Assembly (NCBI GenBank): GCA_937912125.1
Contig: CALDOK010000206.1
Location: 1 to 47,029, forward strand
Source: an uncultured Pseudomonadota bacterium
GTDB lineage: Bacteria > Myxococcota_A > UBA796 > JAFGLY01
Direction: 5' to 3'
DNA length: 47,029 nucleotides
Shown: positions 1 through 7,054 of the stretch, piece after piece
How the letters are laid out: every line of letters starts with the position of its first letter
Numbering within the stretch: position 1 is the first letter of the stretch
Notes under the pieces: generated by a model
The model's database searches: none
What the model was told of the DNA's origin: nothing
Seen by the model: only the letters and a program-made list of their open reading frames with translations
Translations under genes and position numbers: made by a program

Positions 1-172
1 ACGATCGCCGCGGGCGAAGGCCGTCGTGGGTCGCAGGCGCGGCGATGTGCCGCGGAGTGGAGCGTCGTCGGTACGATCGCCGCGGGCGAAGGCCGTCGTG
101 GGTCGCAGGCGCGGCGATGTGCCGCGGTGTGGAGCGCCGTCGGTACGATCGCCGCGGGCGAAGGCCGTCGTA
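1..172. repeat. 72-bp tandem repeat, about 2.4 copies
   Basis: Copies start at 1, 73 and 145. Copies 1 and 2 differ at only two of 72 positions. Copy 3 matches for about 27 bases, differs at one base and then diverges as the downstream gene end is approached. The array touches the window edge, so it may have more copies to the left. It is extremely GC-rich and open in several frames, but I see no convincing start or protein family, so I treat it as non-coding. Its near identity suggests recent duplication. Confidence 0.85.
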
Positions 173-186
173 GGTCGGCCTTCGGC

Positions 187-690
187 CTATTTGGCCCGCA
201 GCTGCATCCCCAGGCTCTCGATGCGGATCTGGTCGCCCTCCAGCGGCAGGGCCGCGCTGATGACGATGGGGCTGCCGGCCGCCAGGGTGTCGAGGTTCAG
301 GGTCCGCACCCGGCCCGAGATGCTGCAGCCCTTGGCGCTGCAGGTCTTGGTGCTGCCGATGGTGACGGTGCTGGTGAGCGCCGTAGTGGGCGGGCCGTCC
401 GAGCGCAGGTACAGGGGACCGTCGTAGGCCGGGTTGCCGCTGGAGGTCACGGAGAGCAGGCCCTGCATGTGGTAGACGGCGTCGGTCCTGCCTTGGGTGA
501 TGTCGTGCTCGGACCCGGTCTCGAGCTTGTAGTCCAGCCACAGGCTGGCCTCCCCTTCGGGCACGGTGGTCTCCCAGGCCAGGGTGACCTTGTCGCTGGC
601 GACGGTGAACGGGCGCTCGTCCACGAGCTTGCCGCCGCAGGCGGTCACGGTGGCGATGACGAGCATCATCGCGGGGGTGCGAAGGGTCAT
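187..690 (-). CDS. small predicted lipoprotein, unknown function
   Basis: A 167-residue protein starting with a short signal peptide and lipobox (VTAC, Cys18), so it is probably a lipid-anchored envelope protein. The mature part is rich in Thr, Ser and Leu with alternating polar and hydrophobic residues, suggesting a beta-rich domain, and has one Cys pair (CSAKGC) that could form a disulfide. I recognise no family. The start is supported by a good ribosome binding site (CAGGAG, 7 nt before ATG). It is divergent from the asparaginase gene and reads towards the 72-bp repeat. A -10-like TATACT lies 31 nt upstream. Confidence 0.8.
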   Translation of the reverse strand: MTLRTPAMMLVIATVTACGGKLVDERPFTVASDKVTLAWETTVPEGEASLWLDYKLETGSEHDITQGRTDAVYHMQGLLSVTSSGNPAYDGPLYLRSDGPPTTALTSTVTIGSTKTCSAKGCSISGRVRTLNLDTLAAGSPIVISAALPLEGDQIRIESLGMQLRAK

Positions 691-721
691 GGTGCGCTCC
701 TGGACAGGGCTGATGGCTGGC

Positions 722-728
722 AGTATAC
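722..728. promoter_or_regulatory. symmetric -10-like element between divergent genes
   Basis: The 83-bp gap between the lipoprotein and asparaginase genes contains the palindrome GTATAC (723-728). Read leftwards it gives TATACT (727-722), 31 nt before the lipoprotein ATG. Read rightwards it gives TATACG (724-729), 43 nt before the asparaginase ATG. One site could therefore serve both directions. No clear -35 is visible on either side. This is sequence-based inference only. Confidence 0.4.
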
Positions 729-772
729 GGCGGGGCCCTCACTCCATTCCAGCGCGAGCTCGGGAGTCGACC

Positions 773-1264
773 ATGGCTATCCGCATCCTGGTGACCGGCG
801 GCACCTTCGACAAGGAGTACAACGAGCTCACCGGCGAGCTGTTCTTCCAGGACAGTCACATCCGGGAGATGCTGAAGCTGGGCCGCTGCCGGGTGGATGT
901 GCAGGTGCGCACGCTGATGATGGTGGACTCCCTGACCCTGGACGACGACGACCGGGCCACCATCCTGAGCAACTGCGCGCGCTGCCCCGAGGACCGCATC
1001 GTGGTCACCCACGGCACCGACACCATGGAGATCACCGCCCGGCAGCTCGGTCAGGCTGGCTTGGCCAAGACCATCGTGATCACGGGGGCCATGGTGCCCT
1101 ACACCTTCGGCAGCTCCGACGGGCTGTTCAACCTGGGCTCGGCCCTGGCCTATGCCCAGTGTCTGCCCCACGGGGTCTACGTCGCCATGAACGGTCGCTG
1201 CTTTTCCTGGGACGACGTGCGCAAGGACCGCAAGACCGGGACTTTCGAGACCCTCGACGCCTAG
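773..1264 (+). CDS. short asparaginase-domain protein (N-terminal catalytic domain only)
   Basis: A 163-residue protein of the bacterial L-asparaginase family (PF00710), which hydrolyses asparagine to aspartate and ammonia. The key residues are visible: TGGTFD with nucleophile Thr11, THGTDT with Thr82 and Asp83, and the Lys99 plus TGAMVP segment. The protein stops after the N-terminal domain; ordinary type I/II enzymes are about 330 residues with a second domain that completes the active site in the oligomer. Short single-domain forms are known in other bacteria, so this is probably not a broken gene. ATG 773 is preceded by GGGAG at 6-nt spacing and gives a clean family N-terminus; an upstream in-frame extension looks spurious. 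The substrate is not proven. Confidence 0.85.
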   Translation: MAIRILVTGGTFDKEYNELTGELFFQDSHIREMLKLGRCRVDVQVRTLMMVDSLTLDDDDRATILSNCARCPEDRIVVTHGTDTMEITARQLGQAGLAKTIVITGAMVPYTFGSSDGLFNLGSALAYAQCLPHGVYVAMNGRCFSWDDVRKDRKTGTFETLDA

Positions 1265-1387
1265 GGCTCCAGGGGGCTACACCTTTCACTGGCCGGCCTC
1301 TGCTGGCCTGTGACGGTGACGATGCGGCTGACAGCGCTCGCGCGAGCGCAGCCATCGCTTCCCCCTCGAAGACATCGTGGAGCCCCC

Positions 1388-2692
1388 ATGACCCCCGAGC
1401 TCGAGAACCTGCGCTTCGGCTACGAATCCAAGCTGTTCCAGGCCATCGAGGCCGAGATCGGCGAGCAGCGGGGGCGGGACTCGGGGGAGGCTCAGGATCT
1501 GCTGCAGATGCGCCGCCGCAGCCTGCTGGGCGACGCGGTGCGCATCACCCCCGAGCTGCTGCCAGAGGTCCACGCGGCCTACCAGGAGTGCCTGGAGGTG
1601 CTGGGAAGCGGGCTCACCGGCAACCTCTTCGTGATGCAGAGCAGCGAGTACAACGCCTCGGTGTTGGCCCACGAGAAGACCTTCGACGTGGTGGTTCACT
1701 CGGCGTTGCTCAAGGACTTCTCCCTGCCACAGCTCAAGTTCGTCTTCGGGCACGAGCTGGGCCATGTGGTCTTCGGGCACTCGAAGTTCAGCGTGCGGGA
1801 GATCCTCTCCAACCCTGATGGCGTCCCGGGCTCTCTGGCCAGCCTGCTGTTCAGGTGGTCCCGTGCCGCCGAGGTCAGCGCCGACCGGGTGGGCCTGATG
1901 TGCTGCGGTCAGCTGGTCGATGCGGTCTCGGCCCTCTTCCTCACCGCCAGCGGTGTCTCCGGCATCGACGACGATCGGGTGCTGCGCTCCCTGCGCTCCC
2001 AGTACAACGAGCTCGAGCGTCACATCAACGAGCAGGGCGGCTCCCACGGCTGGATCCGCACCCACCCCATGATCCCCATCCGCTTCAAGGCCTGCGAGCT
2101 GGCGGCCCTGGATCTGGTGGCGCTGCGGCAGAAGCACAGCGGCTTCTCGTGGTCGGGCTTTCGGGGCATCGACAGCAAGATCATGGGGGTGCTCGAGACC
2201 CTGGACAAGCTGGTGGACTTCGTGCCCGGCGCTGGCCCCGGCGGCATGGGGGGCGGCGCGGCCTTGCGGGGCCCCCGCGAGGAGGACACCCAGCTGGCCG
2301 TGTTCCTGTCGTTGCTCCACGTGGCGCTGGCCGACGGCAAGATCCAGTGGAACGAGCGCGCCTACCTGACGGATCTCCAGATGGCCATGGGCACCCGCCT
2401 GCCGGTCAAGCACATGATGGACGCCGCCGAGAACGCCGGCCGCGACTTCGGGCGCAACGCCATCGGCGAGATCCAGGAGCGCCGCGAGCAGTTCCGGCCC
2501 GACGACGTGCGCAAGGTCCTCGAGCTGGCCGCGGTGATGATCTGCCAGCACGGCCGGGTCAAGTCCCCCGAGCAGCGGGCCATGGAGGAGATCGCTCAGG
2601 CGCTGGGGGCCAACATCCGGCTGGTCAACGAGGTGGTGATGTTCGTGCAGATGAACGGCCCCACCCAGCAGAAGGTGCTCGAGGGCTGGTAG
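1388..2692 (+). CDS. M48-type metallopeptidase with C-terminal TerB-like domain
   Basis: A 434-residue protein. Residues about 50-260 form an M48-like zinc peptidase domain: HELGH at 122-126 provides two zinc-binding His and the catalytic Glu, and Glu162 in AEVSAD is the expected third ligand. After a Gly-rich linker near 285, residues about 300-430 form an all-helical acidic module resembling TerB (LLHVALADGKIQWNE). I see no transmembrane segments, unlike the membrane-bound HtpX/Ste24 members, so it is probably cytosolic. ATG 1388 follows TGGAG at a 5-nt spacing. It lies 123 bp after the asparaginase gene and 14 bp before the GT-C gene on the same strand. Substrate and the role of the TerB-like part are unknown. 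Confidence 0.85.
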   Translation: MTPELENLRFGYESKLFQAIEAEIGEQRGRDSGEAQDLLQMRRRSLLGDAVRITPELLPEVHAAYQECLEVLGSGLTGNLFVMQSSEYNASVLAHEKTFDVVVHSALLKDFSLPQLKFVFGHELGHVVFGHSKFSVREILSNPDGVPGSLASLLFRWSRAAEVSADRVGLMCCGQLVDAVSALFLTASGVSGIDDDRVLRSLRSQYNELERHINEQGGSHGWIRTHPMIPIRFKACELAALDLVALRQKHSGFSWSGFRGIDSKIMGVLETLDKLVDFVPGAGPGGMGGGAALRGPREEDTQLAVFLSLLHVALADGKIQWNERAYLTDLQMAMGTRLPVKHMMDAAENAGRDFGRNAIGEIQERREQFRPDDVRKVLELAAVMICQHGRVKSPEQRAMEEIAQALGANIRLVNEVVMFVQMNGPTQQKVLEGW

Positions 2693-2706
2693 CGCCTCGA
2701 GTGACC

Positions 2707-4491
2707 ATGCAAGACCCTCAGCTGGACGTCGCTCTCGGGCTGCTGATCGCGGCGCTGGTGGTCTGCACCGCCGCGGCCTGGGGGCTGCGCCGCTGGCAGC
2801 CATGGGCGGGTCTCGAGCAGCGCTGGGGTGGGGCGCGGCTCGAGGTCGCCATGGTGCTGGGCGCCTTGGCGTGGGGAGGCTGGCAGGTGGCGGTCCAGCT
2901 GCCCGCGCGCAACCCCCAGCTGCTGCCCATCTGTGGCGACATGCAGGAGTACCTGGCCTACACCACCCGCTTCGTGGACCCGGCGTTTGGCGCCCTGTCC
3001 GCCTACCGCTACCCCCTGCAGCCCGCCCTGGCGGCGGGCCTGTGCCGGCTCACAGGGCTCACCCCGGTGCAGGGCACCCAGGCGGTGGTGTTGGCCGCCG
3101 CTGCGTTGCTGCCCCTGGCGCTGTACCTGCTGGGTCGCCTGCTGGCCCCACGCCCTGTGGCTCTGGCGGGGGCGCTGTTGATCGTGGCCACGCCCGCCTG
3201 GATCGGGATGCTCGGGCGCCCCAGCGACTACATGCTCTCGAGCCTGCTCATGGTGCTCGCGCTGGCGGCGGTGGTGGCGGCGCTGCTGCGGGGCGCAGCC
3301 TGGCGGCAGCTGCTGGCTGGCGTCGCCCTGGCCGGGTTCATGGCGGCGACGCCCAAGGCCCTCACCCTGCTGCTGCTGGCGTTGCCCCTGCTGCTGGTCG
3401 CCGTCCTGGTGCGGCGCCTGCCCGCCCCCAAGCCGCTGCTGCTCGATCTGGCGGCCCTGGCGGCGCCCCTGGTGCTGACCTGGTGGGTGTTCGCGGGCTT
3501 CGACTGGGAGATCCGCTCCCTCGAGCACGCCACCATTCGCGTGCTCGAGTACGCATGGCACGAGGTGGACTTCCCGGTCTCCAGCTCGATGTTCCCGGAG
3601 ATCCTGCGAGGCCAGGCCGTGGAGGGCTACTGGGTGGTGGGCCAGGGCGCCGCCCTGTGGGGTCTGCCGCGCACCATCGCCTTCCTGCTGCACGTTCGCG
3701 ACTACGCGCCTGCGGCCTTCCAGGGTCGGGCGCTGTTCGTCGCGGCGCTGCACAGCGGGCTCGGCCTTGGGTCGTTGCTGTGGCTGGCGCTGGTGCTGCC
3801 GGCCCTGACGGCCTGCGGCCTCGCCCCCGGTCGGGGATGGCGCTGCCGGGTCGGTCAGGTGCTGGCTGCGGCCTTCTTGGGGCTGTCCTTGTACATCCTG
3901 GCGCGCTCCCTGACCCTCATCCAGCCCCACCCGCGCTACCTGCTGGCCTTGGCCTCGCCGCTGCTGCTGCTCGCCGTGGTGGGGGCGGCCGCGTGCCTGC
4001 GCTGGCTGAGACCGGCGTGGCGCAGCTGGCAGCTGGTGTGGCTGCCGGTGCTGCTGGTGGCCCTGGTTGTCCTGGGTCGCCAAGGCGGGGCCGTGGGTGG
4101 GCATGCCCGGGCTCTGGTCGCCGCGCGTGAGCAGGCCGGGGATGAGCATCCTGCGCGGGAACTGCGGGGCATCGCCGAGCTCACAGACCTGCTCCGGCCC
4201 AGCGATCAGGTGGTGGACTTCACCCCTGGGGGCCTGGCCATCGCCAGCCTGCTGCAGCGTCACCCGCTGCTGGTGTGGCGCCCCCTGGGGGGGGCGCTGG
4301 GGCTGGCGGCCGTCGAGCCGAACCCCATGGGCCGGCGCTTCGTGGTGGACCCCTGCGAGACCATGAACCACGAAGAGTACCGCGCGGGCTGGGGCGCCAA
4401 CAGCGGCCTGTTCCGGCGCAGCACCCGCTACCAACGGGTGGCGTGGTGCGTGTACGAGGACACCCGGCCGGAGCTGGAGCTGCGCTTCTAG
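2707..4491 (+). CDS. polytopic GT-C-like membrane protein
   Basis: A 594-residue protein with roughly ten or more hydrophobic helices and a soluble C-terminal stretch of about 120 residues. After the first two helices the extracytoplasmic loop carries acidic residues (GDMQEY, Asp78 and Glu81). That placement resembles the catalytic acidic motif of lipid-linked GT-C glycosyltransferases (PMT, ArnT, GT39 types). The donor and acceptor are unknown. I chose ATG 2707 (GAG about 5 nt upstream); GTG 2701 is possible. Its stop shares the bases CTAG with the stop of thrS on the other strand. Two further proteins of this general type lie at 40027-43136. An alternative is an uncharacterised membrane protein without transferase activity. 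Confidence 0.7.
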   Translation: MQDPQLDVALGLLIAALVVCTAAAWGLRRWQPWAGLEQRWGGARLEVAMVLGALAWGGWQVAVQLPARNPQLLPICGDMQEYLAYTTRFVDPAFGALSAYRYPLQPALAAGLCRLTGLTPVQGTQAVVLAAAALLPLALYLLGRLLAPRPVALAGALLIVATPAWIGMLGRPSDYMLSSLLMVLALAAVVAALLRGAAWRQLLAGVALAGFMAATPKALTLLLLALPLLLVAVLVRRLPAPKPLLLDLAALAAPLVLTWWVFAGFDWEIRSLEHATIRVLEYAWHEVDFPVSSSMFPEILRGQAVEGYWVVGQGAALWGLPRTIAFLLHVRDYAPAAFQGRALFVAALHSGLGLGSLLWLALVLPALTACGLAPGRGWRCRVGQVLAAAFLGLSLYILARSLTLIQPHPRYLLALASPLLLLAVVGAAACLRWLRPAWRSWQLVWLPVLLVALVVLGRQGGAVGGHARALVAAREQAGDEHPARELRGIAELTDLLRPSDQVVDFTPGGLAIASLLQRHPLLVWRPLGGALGLAAVEPNPMGRRFVVDPCETMNHEEYRAGWGANSGLFRRSTRYQRVAWCVYEDTRPELELRF

Positions 4492-6380
4492 GCCTTGCGG
4501 CGAGCGACCTTGGCCTTGACCTCGGCGTGCATGTGACCGCAGAGCTCTTCGACCGTGGTGAGGTGGCCGAGCTTGCCGTCGTGGTAGCCCTCGACGGTGA
4601 TGGTGCCCTCTTCGGCCTCGCGGCCGCCCAGGACCAGCATGTAGGGGACCTTGGCGGTCTTGCCCTGGCGGATCTTCTTGTTCAGCGTCTCGCTCGAGTC
4701 GTCCAGCTCCACCCGGAAGCCCTCCATGCGCAAGGCCGAGGCGACCTTGCTGGCGTAGGCGTGGTGGTCCTGGGCGATGGGGAGCACCCGCACCTGGGTG
4801 GGAGAGAGCCACAGGGGGAAGGCCCCGCCGAACTCTTCGATCAGCAGTCCGAAGAAGCGCTCGAAGCTGCCCTGGATGGCCCGGTGGATCATCACGGGGC
4901 GCTTGCGCTCGCCGTCGGCGTCCACGTAGGACAGGTCGAAGCGCTCGGGCAGGTTGAAGTCCAGCTGGATGGTGCCGCCCTGCCACTCGCGGCCCAGGCT
5001 GTCGCGGATGACGAAGTCGATCTTGGGGCCGTAGAAGGTCGCGTCGCCTTCCTGGATGTAGTACTTGCCAGCGGCCCGCTTCTCGAGGGCCTGGCGCAGG
5101 CCGTCCTCGGCCATGTCCCAGATCTCGTCCGAGCCGATGCGCTTCTCGCCGCGGGTCTTGAGCCCGACCATGTACTCGAAGCCGAAGGTCTCGAGTACGT
5201 GGCAGCAGAAGTCGAAGACCCCCAGCACTTCCGCGTGGTAGGTCTCGGGGGTGCAGAAGATGTGGGCGTCGTCCTGGGTGAAGCTGCGCACCCGGAGCAT
5301 GCCGTGCAGGGTGCCGGCCCGTTCGTAGCGGTAGACCGTGCCGAACTCGAAGTAGCGCACGGGCAGGTCGCGGTAGGACTTGGTGCCCACGTTGTAGACC
5401 ATCACGTGGCCGGGGCAGTTCATGGGCTTGAGGCCGTAGTTGCCCAGGCCCTCGCCGCGGGCGCCGTCCTTGGCGTCCTTGGCGTCCTTGGCGTCCTTGG
5501 CGTCCTTGCCGTCGCCGCCGAGCATGCCCTGGTCCAGCTCGTCGAGGCTGTAGACCATGAACATGTTCTCGCGGTAGTTCTGGATGTGCCCGCTGGTGTA
5601 CCAGGCGTCGGTCTTGAGGATGTGGGGGGTCTGCAGGGGCTGGTAGGGCTTGTCCTGGTGGCCGTAGCTGCCGTCGACGTGCAGGCCCCAGATCCAGCGC
5701 TTCATGCTCTCGACGATGTGGGCGCCGGCGGGCAGGTAGAAGGGCAGGCCCGGGCCGGCCAGCTCGGGGAAGGCGAAGAGCTCGAGCTGCTTGCCCAGCA
5801 CGCGGTGGTCGCGCTTCTTGGCCTCCTCGATGCGCCGCATGTACTCGTCCAGCTCCTCGCGGGTCTCCCACGCGGTGCCGTAGATGCGCTGCAGCTGCTC
5901 GCGGTTCTCGTCGCCCTTCCAGTAGGCGCCGGAGACCGACAGCAGGTTGAAGTGCTGGATCTCGGAGGTGGACTCGACGTGGGGGCCGGCGCACAGGTCC
6001 ACGAACTCGCCGCTCTTGTACAGGGTGATGGCGCCGTCCTCGAGGGACTGGACGTGCTCGGCCTTGAGGGCCTCGCCCTGGCCTTCGAACAGGGCCATGG
6101 CCTCGGCCTTGCCGATCTCGACGCGCTCGAACTTGGCCTTCTGCTTCTTGCGCAGGCGGAGCATCTCCTTCTTGATGTCCTTGAGGTCCTTGTCGGAGAA
6201 GCGGTGCTCGGTGTCGAAGTCGTAGAAGAACCCGTCGGCGATGGCCGGGCCGAAGCCTAGCTTGGTGCCGGGGAACAGGCTCTGGACGGCCTGGGCCATG
6301 AGGTGGGCCGCGCTGTGGCGCAGGGTGAGCAGGCGCTGCTGCTTGTCGGACTGGACGGACTGCTTGGCGACGATGGGCAT
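4488..6380 (-). CDS. thrS: threonyl-tRNA synthetase lacking the TGS domain
   Basis: A 630-residue class II synthetase that charges tRNA-Thr. The editing domain is at the N-terminus: HSAAH (His22, His26) and CAGPH (Cys130, His134) supply its metal-binding set. The catalytic core has NCPGH (Cys322), motif 2 (YRYERAG), QDDAH (His373) and motif 3 (MIHRAIQGSFERFF), matching the zinc and ATP site; an anticodon-binding domain follows. The N-terminal TGS domain of about 60 residues found in E. coli ThrRS is absent, with only about 20 residues before the editing domain. An insertion with a KDA tandem repeat (292-306) lies just before NCPGH. The start is clear: AGGAGG 6 nt before ATG. It ends tail-to-tail with the GT-C gene through a shared CTAG. 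Confidence 0.97.
   Translation of the reverse strand: MPIVAKQSVQSDKQQRLLTLRHSAAHLMAQAVQSLFPGTKLGFGPAIADGFFYDFDTEHRFSDKDLKDIKKEMLRLRKKQKAKFERVEIGKAEAMALFEGQGEALKAEHVQSLEDGAITLYKSGEFVDLCAGPHVESTSEIQHFNLLSVSGAYWKGDENREQLQRIYGTAWETREELDEYMRRIEEAKKRDHRVLGKQLELFAFPELAGPGLPFYLPAGAHIVESMKRWIWGLHVDGSYGHQDKPYQPLQTPHILKTDAWYTSGHIQNYRENMFMVYSLDELDQGMLGGDGKDAKDAKDAKDAKDGARGEGLGNYGLKPMNCPGHVMVYNVGTKSYRDLPVRYFEFGTVYRYERAGTLHGMLRVRSFTQDDAHIFCTPETYHAEVLGVFDFCCHVLETFGFEYMVGLKTRGEKRIGSDEIWDMAEDGLRQALEKRAAGKYYIQEGDATFYGPKIDFVIRDSLGREWQGGTIQLDFNLPERFDLSYVDADGERKRPVMIHRAIQGSFERFFGLLIEEFGGAFPLWLSPTQVRVLPIAQDHHAYASKVASALRMEGFRVELDDSSETLNKKIRQGKTAKVPYMLVLGGREAEEGTITVEGYHDGKLGHLTTVEELCGHMHAEVKAKVARRKA
5466..5510. repeat. 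9-bp in-frame tandem repeat inside thrS
   Basis: Five adjacent 9-bp units: four exact copies of GTCCTTGGC (plus strand) and a fifth with one change. In thrS this encodes Lys-Asp-Ala four times and then Lys-Asp-Gly. Because the unit is a multiple of three, gain or loss of copies would keep the frame. Confidence 0.95.
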
Positions 6381-6466
6381 GGGCCCTCCTGGAGGCTGTC
6401 TCGAGGCCCCTGCTCTTAGCCTCTCCCGCTTGGGATAGCGATGGCAATCGGGCTCGGCGGTGGTCC

Positions 6467-6482
6467 CGGGCCTGGAGGCCCG
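6467..6482 (-). terminator. possible hairpin terminator after ruvX
   Basis: A perfect 6-bp stem CGGGCC-TGGA-GGCCCG begins 19 nt after the ruvX stop codon. There is no U-tract, so it is at best a weak or factor-assisted terminator. It also lies upstream of the thrS start at 6380. Confidence 0.3.
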
Positions 6483-6500
6483 CGGTCGGCCGGGGGGGAG

Positions 6501-6956
6501 CTAGCCCTGGTCCCTGGCGAAGCCCAGGCTCTCGCTGGAGTCCATGAAGTCCTGGAGGATCACCGTGGCCGCGGCCTGGTCGATGCGCTGCTTGCGCTTC
6601 TTGCGGCTCATGTCCTGGGCCAGCAGGCGGCGCTCGGCTTCGACCGAGCTGAAGCGCTCGTCGTGGTAGGCCACGGGCAGACCGCTGGCCTGCGCCAGGG
6701 CATCGCCGACCTGCCGGGCCAGGTGGGTGGAGCGGTTCTCGGCGCCGTCCAGGCCCAGCGGGAGGCCGGTGACGATGCCCACGATGCCGTGTTCAGCGAG
6801 GATGGGCCGCAGCCTGGCGACGTCCTGGCGCACGCCCTTTCTGGCCAGCGTGGACAGCGGGTGCGCCAGGATGCGCATGGGGTCGCACACCGCTAGCCCG
6901 ATGGTCTTGGTGCCCACGTCCAGGGCGATCAGGGGGCCGGTGTGGGTGGCGTTCAT
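6501..6956 (-). CDS. ruvX: YqgF/RuvX-family RNase H-fold nuclease
   Basis: A 151-residue member of the YqgF family, proposed as a Holliday-junction resolvase-like enzyme and linked to 16S rRNA 5'-end maturation. The family signature is complete: LDVGTKTIGLAV (Asp13), VTGLPLGLDG, the DERFSS segment, and DQAAATVILQ near the C-terminus, which together supply the acidic metal-binding residues. Length is normal for the family. The start has no Shine-Dalgarno sequence; instead AATACT lies 9 nt before ATG, suggesting a nearly leaderless mRNA. The gene lies upstream of thrS on the same strand with a 120-bp gap, and is divergent from cinA. Confidence 0.95.
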   Translation of the reverse strand: MNATHTGPLIALDVGTKTIGLAVCDPMRILAHPLSTLARKGVRQDVARLRPILAEHGIVGIVTGLPLGLDGAENRSTHLARQVGDALAQASGLPVAYHDERFSSVEAERRLLAQDMSRKKRKQRIDQAAATVILQDFMDSSESLGFARDQG

Positions 6957-6965
6957 TGGCGCGGG

Positions 6966-6971
6966 AGTATT
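6966..6971 (-). promoter_or_regulatory. -10-like AATACT just before ruvX start
   Basis: Read on the minus strand the hexamer AATACT ends 9 nt before the ATG. Transcription normally starts 6-8 nt after a -10 element, so the mRNA would carry only one or two bases of leader. No ribosome binding site is present in this gap. Confidence 0.4.
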
Positions 6972-7054
6972 GCGTGCGAGGGGAGTGGGCTACCGGCTGG
7001 CGGGGGACGAGTGGCCCACAACTCGGATAGTCCCCCTCACTCCCGAGGTGCTCC

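Noticed and set aside
1..172. CRISPR array
   Set aside because: The repeats are directly adjacent 72-bp units without variable spacers, and no cas genes are present.
177..187. GGCC-TTC-GGCC hairpin at the end of the first lipoprotein gene as a terminator
   Set aside because: Only a 4-bp stem, overlapping the stop codon and without a U-tract; such motifs are common at this GC content.
127..1818. Plus-strand frame through the 72-bp repeat, the lipoprotein gene and the asparaginase gene
   Set aside because: It has no family similarity and crosses three better-supported features in other frames.
2596..6447. Very long open frame on the minus strand (over 1200 codons)
   Set aside because: It is antisense to the GT-C gene and out of frame with thrS. 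Its composition is Arg/Pro/Gly/His-rich shadow sequence with no family motif; thrS explains the region.
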